Shown here piece by piece: positions 7,386 through 16,007 of a stretch of 64,000 bases of DNA (the stretch's first letter is position 1; each line of letters begins with the position of its first letter). Location of the stretch: NCBI GenBank assembly GCA_051162045.1, contig JBISDI010000002.1; one strand, 5' to 3'. Origin of the DNA: Anaerozeibacter quisquiliarum (GTDB taxonomy: Bacteria > Bacillota > Clostridia > Christensenellales > Aristaeellaceae). The notes beneath the pieces are model-generated. The model was not told where the DNA came from. It worked only from the letters and a program-made list of their open reading frames with translations, and ran no database searches. Made by a program: the position numbers and the translations under genes.

Positions 7386-8318
7386 ATGGACATGAACGAA
7401 GATTGGGCCAAGATCTCTGCCGTGCAGCGCATGCAGGAATACATCATGCGCAACTTCCGGGAAGAGCTCTCCCTGAAGGATCTGGCGAAGGCGGCCGCCT
7501 ACTCGCCATGGCACGCGCTGCGCGCGTTCGCGCAGCTGACCGGCAAGACGCCGTTCCAGTACCTCCGGGAAGTCCGGCTGTCGGAAGCGGCGAAGGCGCT
7601 GCGCGACACCGACCGGAGCGTGCTCGACGTCGCGCTCGAAGCCGCGTTTGGCTCGCACGAGGGATTTACCAAGGCGTTCTCGCGCCGGTTCGGCCTGCCG
7701 CCCGATCGGTACCGCCGGGAAACGCCGCCTATCGAGCTGTTCTGCTATTACCCGGTCCGCAATCGCTATGAACATCTAAGGGGAGGGAAATCCATCATGA
7801 CATCCAGCGTCGTATTCACCCAGGTGATCGAGCGCCCGGAGCGCAAGCTGCTGCTCAAGCGCGGCATAAAGGCCACCGAGTACTTCGCGTACTGCGAGGA
7901 GGTCGGCTGCGAGGTGTGGGGCGTGCTCGAAAGCGTCAAGGGCGCGCTGTACGAATCGATCGGCCTGTGGCTGCCCGCAAAGTACCGCAAGCCCGGCACG
8001 TCCGAATACTGCCAGGGCGTCGAACTGCCCGTCGATTACCGCGGCGCGGTGCCCGAAGGCTTCGACCTGATCGAGCTGCCGCCCTGCAAGTACCTCATCT
8101 TCCAGGGCGAACCGTTCGAGGAGGATCAGTTCGAGCAGGCGGTCCTGACCGTGTGGGAAGCCGCCAACCGCTTCGACCCCCGCCGCTTCGGCTGGGACTG
8201 GGCCGCCGACGACGGTCCCCGCTTCCAGCTTGCGCCGGTCGGCACGCGCGGGTACATCGAGGGCAGGCCGGTAAGAGCGCACAAGGGGAGCGCCGATCCA
8301 TGCCAATCGGCATCATGA
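7386..8318 (+). CDS. AraC-family regulator with GyrI-like effector domain
   Basis: About 310 residues. Residues 8-108 are a two-helix-turn-helix AraC DNA-binding domain (AVQRMQEYI, LSLKDLAKAAAYSPWHALRAF, DVALEAAFGSHEGFTKAFSRRFG). After a linker, residues 135-295 form a GyrI-like/effector-binding domain of the Rob, SoxS-like and YobU type that senses small, often cationic compounds. The start is uncertain: ATG 7386 or 7392 fits the family start, ATG 7365 or TTG 7308 are alternatives, and none has a good ribosome site. It may control the hydrolase upstream or the efflux genes downstream; both are inferences from position. Confidence 0.8.
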   Translation: MDMNEDWAKISAVQRMQEYIMRNFREELSLKDLAKAAAYSPWHALRAFAQLTGKTPFQYLREVRLSEAAKALRDTDRSVLDVALEAAFGSHEGFTKAFSRRFGLPPDRYRRETPPIELFCYYPVRNRYEHLRGGKSIMTSSVVFTQVIERPERKLLLKRGIKATEYFAYCEEVGCEVWGVLESVKGALYESIGLWLPAKYRKPGTSEYCQGVELPVDYRGAVPEGFDLIELPPCKYLIFQGEPFEEDQFEQAVLTVWEAANRFDPRRFGWDWAADDGPRFQLAPVGTRGYIEGRPVRAHKGSADPCQSAS

Positions 8319-8365
8319 GCGCATTCATCAGGCGAGTGGGTTTTTCGCCTCGCGTAGCCTGAAAG

Positions 8366-8386
8366 CCCGTAGCTACGGGATTTTCT
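8366..8386 (+). terminator. Short terminator after the AraC regulator
   Basis: The perfect 14-base palindrome CCCGTAGCTACGGG (8366-8379) is followed by ATTTTCT. It is the only plausible stop signal downstream of the regulator. Confidence 0.5.
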
Positions 8387-8389
8387 CAG

Positions 8390-8457
8390 GGCGGAGGGAG
8401 TAGGACTTGAACCCGCACGGTGTCGCCACCAATGGATTTGAGTCCGTCACCTCCGCC
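8390..8457 (-). pseudogene. Degenerate tRNA-Leu-like element lacking the D-arm
   Basis: Read on the minus strand, the 68 bases start with GGCGGAG and end with CTCCGCC, a perfect 7-bp acceptor stem. Between them are a Leu-type anticodon arm (ACGGA-CTCAAA-TCCAT, one base short of the CTCAAAA loop that carries CAA), a long class-II variable arm (TGGTGGCGACACC) and a T-arm with TTCAAGT but mispaired stem. The D-arm is missing and no CCA follows. It therefore cannot be a normal tRNA; it looks like a decayed tRNA-Leu(CAA), possibly left by recombination. The rest of 8458-8665 shows nothing I can support. Confidence 0.55.
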
Positions 8458-8665
8458 ATTTTATCATCCCGGCAAGCGTGTACCATTGCAGAGCATTCGC
8501 GGGAAAAATGCCAGGGCAATTTTCTGACCGCGTGAAATTTCACCGGGAGATTTCGCCGCATCCCCAAATCCAGCGGCATGACCGCTTGCTTGCCTGCCCT
8601 TTGGGGGGAGCATATCAATACTGCGCAAGCCCCTCTTTTGTCGGCGGCGCGCGTCGCAGCCTATG

Positions 8666-9832
8666 TTATTCGTAGCGCAGGGCTTCGATGGGAAGGAGCC
8701 CTGCGGCCTTGCTCGCCGGGTAGCTGCCAAACACCACGCCGATCACCACCGAGAAACCCAGCGCCAGCATCGACACGCCCGCCGAGATGACCATGTTCAG
8801 ATTAAAGATTGGCGCGACTGCGTATTTTACCGCAAATCCCAGCCCCAATCCGATCAGCCCGCCCGCGACGGAGATCGCCACCGCTTCCACAATGAACTGC
8901 AGCATGATGTCAAGGCGTTGCGCGCCCACCGCCTTGCGGATGCCGATCTCGCGCGTACGCTCGGTCACCGACACCAGCATGATGTTCATGATCCCAATGC
9001 CGCCGACCAGCAGCGAGATGCCCGCGATGCCCGCCAGCAGCAGCGTCATCGTGCCGATCATCTCGTTCATCGTTTCCAGCAGCTGTGTCTGGCTGTACAC
9101 ATTGTACGCGTCGGAGTCGTTCGTCTTCTGGAACATGAACGCCTTCAACTGGTTCACCGCCGCGTCAATGTCGTTCTCCGTGTAGGTTGTCGCGTAAAAC
9201 GTGCTGATCTGCGTGTTGCGGAAGACGCGCTGCGCCAGCGTGATCGGAATGCACACCATGTCATCCTGGCTCACGCCCATGGACGAGCCCTTCTCCTCGA
9301 ACAGGCCCACGATCTGGTACGCGCGCCCGTCGATCCGAATCGATTCGCCGATCACGCCCCGCTGGCCGAACAGCTCGTCTGCCACGTCCACGCCCACGAT
9401 GCAGACCGCGCTCCGGTTCGATACGTCCGCCTGGGACAGGAACCGGCCTCGGGCAATGCTGTAGCCCCGGATCAGGTCGTATCCGTCGGTGGTGCCGTAC
9501 ACCGTCGTCGTGTGCGTGTTGCCGCCCGCCTTCGTCACCATCGACGACTGGATCGCCGGCGCCGTCATGTCGATCGCGCCTTGACCGCGCAGATTCATGA
9601 TCTCGTCCAGCTCGAGCGTCTGTGTGCGCCGGCCGCGCATGCTGACCGAGATCATGTTCGTGCCCAGGTTTGATAGCTGATCGGTGATTTGGCTTGTCGC
9701 GCCCTGCACGATGCCCACCAGCACCGTGACCGACAGCACGCCGATGATGATGCCCAGCATCGTCAGAAACGAGCGCATCTTGTTGCCCGCGATGGCCTTC
9801 ATCGCCATCTTCACCGCCTGTGCGATTTTCAC
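8666..9832 (-). CDS. MacB-like ABC transporter permease (FtsX fold)
   Basis: A 388-residue membrane protein with one N-terminal helix (SFLTMLGIIIGVLSVTVLVGI), a large extracytoplasmic MacB-PCD domain (about 50-245) and three C-terminal helices, the fixed plan of MacB/LolC/FtsX permeases. The segment ERTREIGIRKAVGA (about 290-303) is the hallmark cytoplasmic coupling loop. It lacks the fused ATPase of Gram-negative MacB; the ATPase is the preceding gene, whose end overlaps this start by four bases. With the adaptor upstream it forms an efflux or mechanotransmission pump for peptides, antibiotics or lipids. Confidence 0.9.
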   Translation of the reverse strand: MKIAQAVKMAMKAIAGNKMRSFLTMLGIIIGVLSVTVLVGIVQGATSQITDQLSNLGTNMISVSMRGRRTQTLELDEIMNLRGQGAIDMTAPAIQSSMVTKAGGNTHTTTVYGTTDGYDLIRGYSIARGRFLSQADVSNRSAVCIVGVDVADELFGQRGVIGESIRIDGRAYQIVGLFEEKGSSMGVSQDDMVCIPITLAQRVFRNTQISTFYATTYTENDIDAAVNQLKAFMFQKTNDSDAYNVYSQTQLLETMNEMIGTMTLLLAGIAGISLLVGGIGIMNIMLVSVTERTREIGIRKAVGAQRLDIMLQFIVEAVAISVAGGLIGLGLGFAVKYAVAPIFNLNMVISAGVSMLALGFSVVIGVVFGSYPASKAAGLLPIEALRYE

Positions 9833-10578
9833 GCGCTCGTCGCCTCCTTTGCCGCGCGGGCATCCTCAGCCACCGCGCCGTCGTCTACCGCTGCGTCTCT
9901 CTCGCGGTCGTGCTCCGCGGCCATGATTCGCCCGTCGTAGATCGCCATGCGCCGCTCGGCCTCCATGCTGATCTTCTCGTCATGGGTAATCAGCATGATG
10001 GTGTTCCCCCGCGCGTGCAGCTCATGGAACAGCGCGATGATCTCGCGCCCGGACTTGCTGTCCAGATTGCCCGTCGGCTCGTCCGCCAGAATCAACGCCG
10101 GCTGGGTGGAGAGCGCCCGGGCGATGGCCACGCGCTGCTGCTGACCGCCCGACAGTTCCTTGGGCTTGTGGCGCATGCGCTCCTTAAGCCCGACTTGGAT
10201 CAGCGCCTCCTCCACGCGCGCCTTGCGCTCGGCGGCCGTCAGGCCCTGATAGATCAGCGGCAGTTCCACGTTCTCGTACGCGGACAGCTTGCCCAACAGG
10301 TTGAACTGCTGGAACACGAATCCGATCTTCCTGTTGCGGATGACCGCAAGGTTGCGGTCGGACAGCTTTGACACATCCTCGCCGTCGAGGAAGTAGCTGC
10401 CTTCGTCCGCGTAGTCCAGGCAGCCGACGATGTTCATCAGCGTTGACTTGCCTGATCCGCTCGGGCCGATGATCGCCACGAACTCTCGATCCGCGACATG
10501 AAGGTCCACATGATCCAGCGCATCGATCGTGTCGCCGCCCATTTTGTATCGTTTGGATATGTTGGTCATATCAATCAA
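9829..10578 (-). CDS. MacB/LolD-type ABC transporter ATP-binding protein
   Basis: A 249-residue ATPase with Walker A GPSGSGKST (about 38-46), Q-loop FVFQQFNLLGKLSAYENVELPL, signature LSGGQQQRVAIARAL, Walker B LILADEPTGNLD and switch His in LITHDEK. The NVELPL and TGNLDS motifs place it in the LolD/MacB/FtsE group. The last 25 residues are charged and of low complexity. It is the middle gene of adaptor-ATPase-permease on the minus strand; the ATPase start lies about 30 bases after the adaptor stop and it overlaps the permease by four bases, so all three are co-transcribed. Confidence 0.92.
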   Translation of the reverse strand: MIDMTNISKRYKMGGDTIDALDHVDLHVADREFVAIIGPSGSGKSTLMNIVGCLDYADEGSYFLDGEDVSKLSDRNLAVIRNRKIGFVFQQFNLLGKLSAYENVELPLIYQGLTAAERKARVEEALIQVGLKERMRHKPKELSGGQQQRVAIARALSTQPALILADEPTGNLDSKSGREIIALFHELHARGNTIMLITHDEKISMEAERRMAIYDGRIMAAEHDRERDAAVDDGAVAEDARAAKEATSA

Positions 10579-10609
10579 GGGGATATCGCCTCCTTCAGGG
10601 ATTTATCGG

Positions 10610-12271
10610 TCAAAACCCACCCGGAGGCATCATGATCGCGCCGCTGCGGTTCTGGCGGGACTGGGCATTGCCGCCGGGCGAACCGGACGCGCCGCTGTAT
10701 GTACCCACGTTGTTTGTGGCGGCGGAGCGAGTCAACAGCACCTGGTCGCCCTCGCTGACGCCCGACAGGATTTCGATGTTGGTGCCGTCAGATTCGCCCG
10801 TGGTGACCGTCTGCTGCACGCCGGAGGCCAACGTCACGTAGTTCTGGCCGTTGCTGGTGGAGATCGCCTCCACCGGGGCCAGCAGCACGGAGGACTTGTC
10901 GATGGTCGCCACCTCGATGTTCGCGGTCATGCCGTCCATGAACTCAGCGCCCTGGTTCGGGTCCAGCGTCACGGTTACGTCGTAGGTGGCCACGCCGCCC
11001 TCCACCGTGCCCACGCCGCTGATGCGATCCACGGTGGCGGTGAACTTGCGGTTCGGATACGCGTCCAGCTCCACCGTCACGCTCTGGCCGGGGACGATCT
11101 GGGTAATGTACAGCTCGTCGACCGCGGCGGTCACCTTGTAGCTGTCGGTGTTCTGCACGGTAAACGCGGGGCTGCCCTCTTCGAGCTTCGCGCCGACCTG
11201 GGCGTCTACGGCGGTCACCACGCCGGTGAGCGGGCTTCTGATCAGCAGGTTGTCCTGCTTTTTCTGGGCGTTGGTCATATTGGTCCACGCCTCATCGTAG
11301 GCCAGAATCGCCTTCTGCAGGTCGGCGGACGGCGTACGGCCGCTGAGGCCGAACAGCTTATAGCCGGACCCGACGGTGTCGTTTTCTTCATAGGCGATGG
11401 AGGAAATGGTGCCGCCGATGCCGGTGACCGGGATCGGCATGTTGACTGCCAGCGTGCCCTCGCCCAGTTTTTCGCCCAGCAAGGTGGACACGACGGCCGG
11501 CTCGCCCACGTCGTAGCTGTCGTCAGGCACCGTTACGGAGATGTTTCCGCCGGTCAGGCCCGCCGCCTGGCTTACGGTGCCCTCCACGGCCTGGCTCTTG
11601 ATCCACACATGCACCTTGTCGCCCGCGTGGAATGTGACGCCCGGGGCGGGGACGAAGTCCACCTTCATCTTGCCGTCGCGGCTGATGACGCACAGGTAGC
11701 TGTATTGCTTCATCAGCGTGGACACGTCGTCGTCCACCTCGGCCTTCATCATCTTGACGCGGCCCGCCGCGGGCGAGTAGATGCTGGTGGCCGACCCGCT
11801 GTCGCGCACCTCGCTCAGCGCGATCTGTGCGTCGAACAGCGTGCGGTTCAGCGAGGCGATTTCGTTCTCAATGTCGTCCGAGGCCAACTGGACCAGGATT
11901 TGTCCCTCCTGCACCGTGTCGCCGACCTTCACGTCCACGTTCTTCACGCGGCCTTCCGCTTCATTGTAAACCTGGCGCGTGTCCTCGGCCGCGACCTTGC
12001 CGGAGCCGGACACCTTCACACTGATGCCGCCGCGTTTGACGGTGCCGTAGCTGCCGCCGGGGCGGGTATTGGTATCGGCGCCCATGTCGCCCATGCTCGT
12101 ACCCGGGTTCCCTGTGGCGCGCTGCGTCTCGCCGGAAACCCTGCGGTCGTCGCTGCCGCTCCCCGGCAAATACTGCTGGATCGTCGGCCAGGCCAACACG
12201 GCCAGAACCCCGATCACCAGAACGATGAGCATCTTTTTCATCCACCCAATGCGGCCTTGCTTATTGATCAT
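10610..12271 (-). CDS. MacA/HlyD-type membrane-fusion (adaptor) protein
   Basis: A 553-residue protein anchored by one N-terminal helix (MLIVLVIGVLAVLAW, residues 13-27). After a Gly/Thr-rich linker come the half-lipoyl segments GRVKNVDVKVGDTVQEGQILVQL and SPLTGVVTAVDAQVGAKLEEG, with beta-barrel and membrane-proximal domains (about 380-500). An inserted region (about 165-300) has a second lipoyl-like unit (SPAAGRVKMMKAEVDDDV). In Firmicutes such adaptors dock on MacB-like permeases even without an outer membrane. ATG 12271 follows GAAGGAGGG. The tail is Gly/Pro-rich. It is longer than typical MacA (about 370), chiefly because of the inserted region. Confidence 0.85.
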   Translation of the reverse strand: MINKQGRIGWMKKMLIVLVIGVLAVLAWPTIQQYLPGSGSDDRRVSGETQRATGNPGTSMGDMGADTNTRPGGSYGTVKRGGISVKVSGSGKVAAEDTRQVYNEAEGRVKNVDVKVGDTVQEGQILVQLASDDIENEIASLNRTLFDAQIALSEVRDSGSATSIYSPAAGRVKMMKAEVDDDVSTLMKQYSYLCVISRDGKMKVDFVPAPGVTFHAGDKVHVWIKSQAVEGTVSQAAGLTGGNISVTVPDDSYDVGEPAVVSTLLGEKLGEGTLAVNMPIPVTGIGGTISSIAYEENDTVGSGYKLFGLSGRTPSADLQKAILAYDEAWTNMTNAQKKQDNLLIRSPLTGVVTAVDAQVGAKLEEGSPAFTVQNTDSYKVTAAVDELYITQIVPGQSVTVELDAYPNRKFTATVDRISGVGTVEGGVATYDVTVTLDPNQGAEFMDGMTANIEVATIDKSSVLLAPVEAISTSNGQNYVTLASGVQQTVTTGESDGTNIEILSGVSEGDQVLLTRSAATNNVGTYSGASGSPGGNAQSRQNRSGAIMMPPGGF

Positions 12272-12469
12272 GCAAAAATCCCTCCTTCTTCAAGATGGCC
12301 TGGCTTATATGATACTGGGATTTTGTGGCGCATCCGCGGCAAACCTTTACGGGATTTATGAACGAGGCGCAACATGTTTGCGGCAATTGCGGGGCTTCAT
12401 CTAATGCCAATCCGGAATAAAGGGGAATTTTATATATATTCCGCTGTTTTGCCTGGTTGCGGGGTCGGC

Positions 12470-12908
12470 GCACGTCTTGGGCGCAGCGCTTCATCTGGGC
12501 CCGCGCGTTTTGCAGGCCGGATTTTGGCGCGCCGATGATGGCGGCGTGTTCCTTGAGCGTGGAGATGTGCCGGTTTTTGAGGAAGAAATCTTCGACGGCC
12601 AGCGGGGAGAAGCGGTAGTGGGAGGCAGCGAACAGGTCGTTGAAGTAAGGGTTGTGCAGGTAGGAGACGATGCGGTTGCGAAACTGCAGATCCAGCCGCC
12701 AAAATCCTTGCGGCGCGCGACGCCGAGGCCCTCCCCGTCGGGCTTGTGCAGCATGAAGCCGCGGCTGGGCAGGATGTCGGTGTAATGCTCCCTGAACCGG
12801 ACGAGCGCCTCGCGGATGGGTGTGCGAGACACGCCGTAGGACGCCGCCAGCCTGGTCTCGCTGTGCACGATGCTGCATATGGCAGGCGCGCCATTCGGTA
12901 CAGTCATC
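12470..12908 (-). pseudogene. Frameshifted, internally deleted GntR-family regulator
   Basis: Reading from 12908, one frame gives the GntR recognition helix (ETRLAASYG then SRTPIREALVRF) and the wing (SRGFMLHKPDGEG). Around 12715-12700 the match moves to another frame, which gives a typical FCD-domain end (NRIVSYLHNPYFNDLFAASH, then STLKEHAAIIGA). The first helix of the winged helix and most of the effector domain are missing. It is therefore a decayed gene with at least one frameshift and one deletion. The intergenic 12272-12469 shows no feature I can support. Confidence 0.65.
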
Positions 12909-12910
12909 AC

Positions 12911-13053
12911 CGATCCGCCTTACGCGTCAGGCGGCGCGACGCTGACCGGGGCGTAGACGCGTTGCCCGGTGTCATGACGTACACGCAGACCCAGGCGGCC
13001 GAGCGCTTCCATATGCGCATATTTCATCGCCAATTCATTGATTTCCCGTGTAA
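12911..13053. other. Unassigned remnant between two genes
   Basis: On the minus strand an open frame (stop at 12920) reads REINELAMKYAHMEALGRL and onwards. It has no ribosome site of its own, overlaps the end of the SDR gene, and matches nothing I recognise. Given the broken GntR gene beside it, this is probably another gene fragment. Confidence 0.3.
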
Positions 13054-13875
13054 CTACCGGGCTAAGTATAATGTCGTCGCTTCTCCGGTCAGCCATTTTT
13101 TCTGCGTCTTGTTCCAGCGCCAATAGATGATGGCCGCAGCCCAATTACGAGGGATAAACTTCCCCAAAAACGAAAGCGTGCGGTTTATTCCCCCCGGAAT
13201 GTAGAGCGCCTTTCCCGCAAGTGCGCGATCCAGCGTTTTGCGAGCCACCACTTCCAAGGGATTCGTCGTAATATCGCCTATAAAACCCTGCGCTGCGATG
13301 GCCTCCATTACTTCCTTTGTCGTGACCATACCACCGGGGCACAAGGTAAGCACATTGGCATCCTGGTCTTTTAGCTCCTGCCGAAGGGATGTTGCAAAGT
13401 CCAGCAAAAACCGTTTTGACGCCGCATAGGTCGCCTTGAGCGGCATGGGAAACATGGATGCCAAACTGGACACAAACACGGCGGTAAAATGGCCGCCCTC
13501 TCTGCGCCGCTTAAAAACAGCGTGGGTAATACGGAGCGTTGCGGCATCGTTCAGCGTGACAATCTTCACGATTTTTTCTCGCTCGCGTCCTAAGAAACCG
13601 CCCTCAAAATCCATGCCCGCTATGTTTAGCAGCATATCAAAGCGGATGTTGTATTTGTCGATGACTTTCAACATCTCGTCGACGCTGTCGCTGCTGGTGA
13701 GGTCGCAAGCCTTCGTCGTCACGGTTACACCAAACTGCCTCTCAAGGCCGCGCCGAATACAAAGAAGTCCATCCCCGTTCACATCCGTCAGAAAGAGATT
13801 ATAGCCGCGTCTGCCGCATTCATTGGCAAGCGCCCGTCCAAGGCCGCCGGCAGCGCCGGTGATCATAACGTTCAT
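13054..13875 (-). CDS. Short-chain dehydrogenase/reductase
   Basis: A 273-residue SDR enzyme. The NAD(P) glycine motif is TGAAGGLG (residues 5-12); the acidic residue after strand two (Asp) favours NAD(H). NIAGMD matches the NNAG site, and the catalytic set is Ser in VSSLASMFP, Tyr-x-x-x-Lys in YAASKRF. The C-terminal part (about 225-273) is basic and aromatic (YWRWNKTQKKW), perhaps membrane-associated. ATG 13875 follows GGAAGGAG and overlaps the end of the preceding SDR gene by four bases. The substrate is unknown. GC content is visibly lower than in the flanking operons. Confidence 0.82.
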   Translation of the reverse strand: MNVMITGAAGGLGRALANECGRRGYNLFLTDVNGDGLLCIRRGLERQFGVTVTTKACDLTSSDSVDEMLKVIDKYNIRFDMLLNIAGMDFEGGFLGREREKIVKIVTLNDAATLRITHAVFKRRREGGHFTAVFVSSLASMFPMPLKATYAASKRFLLDFATSLRQELKDQDANVLTLCPGGMVTTKEVMEAIAAQGFIGDITTNPLEVVARKTLDRALAGKALYIPGGINRTLSFLGKFIPRNWAAAIIYWRWNKTQKKWLTGEATTLYLAR

Positions 13876-14732
13876 CCCTCGTTCTCCTTCCCAAATGTAA
13901 TGCCGCAAAGACGCGCGCTGAGCACAAACAGGCGATTGGCGTTTTCGCTGGTGACCTCTTTGCTGTATACCCGTTCCTTGCACAGACCGTAATACAATCC
14001 CTGTGGCGCTGGTTCCTGCTCGCACAGATGAGCATAGGTCTTTGCCGGTATCGTCGGAGATACACCGTGGCGCTTACGCAGCTTCCAAATGAAGTTGACC
14101 AAAGCTCCGGTACCCTTATTACCAATATCAGTATTGACCAGCCCCGGGTCGACACCGTAGGCATGGATTCCAACATCTGAATAACGGTCATTCAGCCCCT
14201 TTGCAAAAAGCAGATCACACAGCTTCGACTGCTTATAGGCGGTCAGCGGGTTATAGCCCCGGCGAAGCATAACGTCATCCCAATGCACCTTGATGCCTTT
14301 GTGAGACTTGCTGCTTGTCATGATGACCCTTCCGTTTGCCGCTTTCAAATAGGGTAGCAGCTCATGTGTCAGCAGAAAACCGGCCAGGTAATTCAGAGCA
14401 AATTGCTGTTCGTAGCCCTCGTCGGTGGTCATGTACCAACTCCGGGCACAACCGGCGTTGTTGATGAGCGCATACAGCTTGCCCTCGCAATGTTCGCCAA
14501 GGTAGCTTCTGATTTCCTCGGCAAATCGCAAAACCTCCCGCTGTTGCATGAGATCAGCCATAAAGAACGTGACTTTTGCATCGGGGTTATCGGCAAGAAG
14601 TGTTGTTTTCGCCTTGTCACAGTTGGCCTTGCAGTGCCCAACTCCGAGGATTTGATGGCCGTTTCGGGCTAAAATGCGTGCGCTTTCCAAACCGATGCCG
14701 GAAGTGGCGCCGGTAATCACGATTGTATTCAA
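13872..14732 (-). CDS. Short-chain dehydrogenase (retinol-dehydrogenase/WWOX-like)
   Basis: About 286 residues. The Rossmann motif is TGATSGIG near the N-terminus, NNAG is present (LINNAGCA), and the active site is Ser in MTSSKSH and Tyr-x-x-x-Lys in YKQSKLC. The HxYGVDPGLVNTDIG segment is typical of the retinol-dehydrogenase-like SDR group. I favour the TTG start at 14732, eight bases after an AGGGGG site; GTG 14741 is inside that site. It is co-transcribed with the second SDR gene. Two SDR genes in tandem suggest one pathway, of unknown substrate. Confidence 0.8.
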   Translation of the reverse strand: MNTIVITGATSGIGLESARILARNGHQILGVGHCKANCDKAKTTLLADNPDAKVTFFMADLMQQREVLRFAEEIRSYLGEHCEGKLYALINNAGCARSWYMTTDEGYEQQFALNYLAGFLLTHELLPYLKAANGRVIMTSSKSHKGIKVHWDDVMLRRGYNPLTAYKQSKLCDLLFAKGLNDRYSDVGIHAYGVDPGLVNTDIGNKGTGALVNFIWKLRKRHGVSPTIPAKTYAHLCEQEPAPQGLYYGLCKERVYSKEVTSENANRLFVLSARLCGITFGKENEG

Positions 14733-14808
14733 TTCTAGCACCCCCTGATTTTAGGCAGTTGTTTGCCATGCCCGTACCAACATGTCCCGCTCCAAGCACC
14801 AGCTTTTT

Positions 14809-14955
14809 TTATGTCGCTTTCGCAGCACCGGCTTGTTGCGATGGCAACACGTTCCCTCCCGCAGAAGCATACTCGGAATACGAACGGCATAGCTGGTATG
14901 CTAAAGCATTGATCCCGCAGAAAAAGGCAAATGCCAATGCGTCAAGTCCATACAT
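14809..14955 (-). CDS. Small single-span membrane protein, 48 residues
   Basis: ATG 14955 follows AAGGAAGGTG at a suitable distance and opens a 48-codon frame ending at TAA 14809. Residues 4-21 (LDALAFAFFCGINALAYQL region) could cross the membrane once; the rest is polar with Ala/Gly/Gln. It lies 18 bases after the DUF1700 gene on the same strand, so it is probably co-transcribed with it. I do not recognise the family. Confidence 0.45.
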   Translation of the reverse strand: MYGLDALAFAFFCGINALAYQLCRSYSEYASAGGNVLPSQQAGAAKAT

Positions 14956-14973
14956 AACGGCACCTTCCTTGTT

Positions 14974-15699
14974 TTAAGCCGCATATCCAAACCAGCCCCA
15001 GATGTGCCAGAACGGGAGCCCACCGGCGCTCAGCATGGAAACGATCATTCCCAACACAAAGCAGGCGGCAAAGATTGCAAGGGAAACCAGCGCCACGGAA
15101 CGGATACGGCGGTTGACTTTCGCAGAGAGCTGTGGCGCAATGGCCAGCGCGGGCAAAACTGCGCTGCCGGAGGCCGCGGCCAGTGCATTATGCTGAAAAC
15201 GTCCGAAAGAGCGCATGAACTGCCGTAAAAAAGCCGCGAAATACATTGTTCCGGCAGCGGCCAGTACCGCCAGCGCAGCAAGGGAAAATCCGAACACCGC
15301 ACCGCACCAATAGGGCATGGGCGGAATGATGGCATAGAGATTCAATCCGCCGAACAAGCAAACGGAAAGCGTACCACAGGCAAGAGAAAATGCCGCCATG
15401 ACAATTCCCCAGGCGATCAGCAGCGCAAAAAACAATCCGGCAAAAAGATCTGCGAAGCAAAGACCGATGACGGTGGTACCCCGCCAGCCACCACTTTTTG
15501 CGGTGTCGGCGCTTGCCTCGAACTGTGCGGCCAGCAATGCAGGGTTTCCCAGCTTCGCGCAGATTTCTTCCTCGGAAAACCCGTCCGCCAGCTTGAAGGC
15601 GAAGTGCTGCTCATATTCGCCGACGATGTCCGAGGCATCGGTTATTCTATTTTTGCCGAGCTCAGAAGTGAGCCTTGACAGAAATTCAGTCTTTGTCAT
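14974..15699 (-). CDS. DUF1700 (HAAS-domain) multi-span membrane protein
   Basis: A 241-residue protein. The N-terminal 65 residues match the HAAS/DUF1700 signature (TKTEFLSRLTSELG, then EYEQHFAFKLADGFSEEEI and KLGNP), followed by four or five hydrophobic segments. Such proteins are usually encoded with a PadR regulator and act as the membrane output of that small system, often linked to envelope or antibiotic stress. Start ATG 15699 follows GGAGGAGG; an ATG six bases earlier overlaps the ribosome site. A PadR fragment overlaps its start, as in intact padR-DUF1700 pairs, but that regulator is truncated here. Confidence 0.75.
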   Translation of the reverse strand: MTKTEFLSRLTSELGKNRITDASDIVGEYEQHFAFKLADGFSEEEICAKLGNPALLAAQFEASADTAKSGGWRGTTVIGLCFADLFAGLFFALLIAWGIVMAAFSLACGTLSVCLFGGLNLYAIIPPMPYWCGAVFGFSLAALAVLAAAGTMYFAAFLRQFMRSFGRFQHNALAAASGSAVLPALAIAPQLSAKVNRRIRSVALVSLAIFAACFVLGMIVSMLSAGGLPFWHIWGWFGYAA

Positions 15700-15853
15700 G
15701 GTCATCCTCCTCCAACAAAACCAAGATAGCATGGGCGAATTTGAGATACTCTGCCCGGTCAGTACGATAGGTCTCTCGTCCAAGGTCTGTGAGAGAGTAA
15801 TACTTTCGCGGTGGGCCGCCGCTCTCCTCTTGCAGATAGAGAGCTTTGGAGTT
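15686..15853 (-). pseudogene. PadR-family regulator, C-terminal fragment
   Basis: In the frame ending at TGA 15686 the minus strand encodes about 55 residues of a PadR end: KALYLQEESGGPPRKYYSLT (recognition wing), then DLGRETYR and a C-terminal helix ending LLEEDDHDKD. The helix-turn-helix start of the gene is absent; sequence beyond 15853 has no match. The 14-base overlap with the DUF1700 gene is the normal arrangement. So the 5-prime half was lost, probably in the same event that left transposase debris next to it. Confidence 0.7.
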
Positions 15854-16007
15854 CCCTACTTTGCACCCTTTGCACCGTTTAACCGGTATGACTTTGTGCG
15901 CAGCTTTATCTTTAATATCTCAATTTCCCCGTTTAGGCCGAGGTACTTAAAGAATAAGGACAATACACGTAGAAAAGTATAGATTGAAAGGCCAAAAACG
16001 ATTATGG

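Noticed and set aside
8390..8457. tRNA-Sec reading, because the loop can be read with TCA in GGACTCAAATCC
   Set aside because: tRNA-Sec has an 8-bp acceptor stem and a long D-arm; this element has 7 bp and no D-arm, and the variable arm is of the Leu type.
13876..14025. Longer N-terminus for the first SDR gene
   Set aside because: The extra 50 codons overlap the second SDR coding region and precede the Rossmann motif without homology; ATG 13875 has GGAAGGAG.
14617..14799. Minus-strand frame with GAGHVGTGMA resembling a dinucleotide-binding start
   Set aside because: It overlaps the start of the SDR gene in another frame, has no ribosome site and loses similarity after ten residues.
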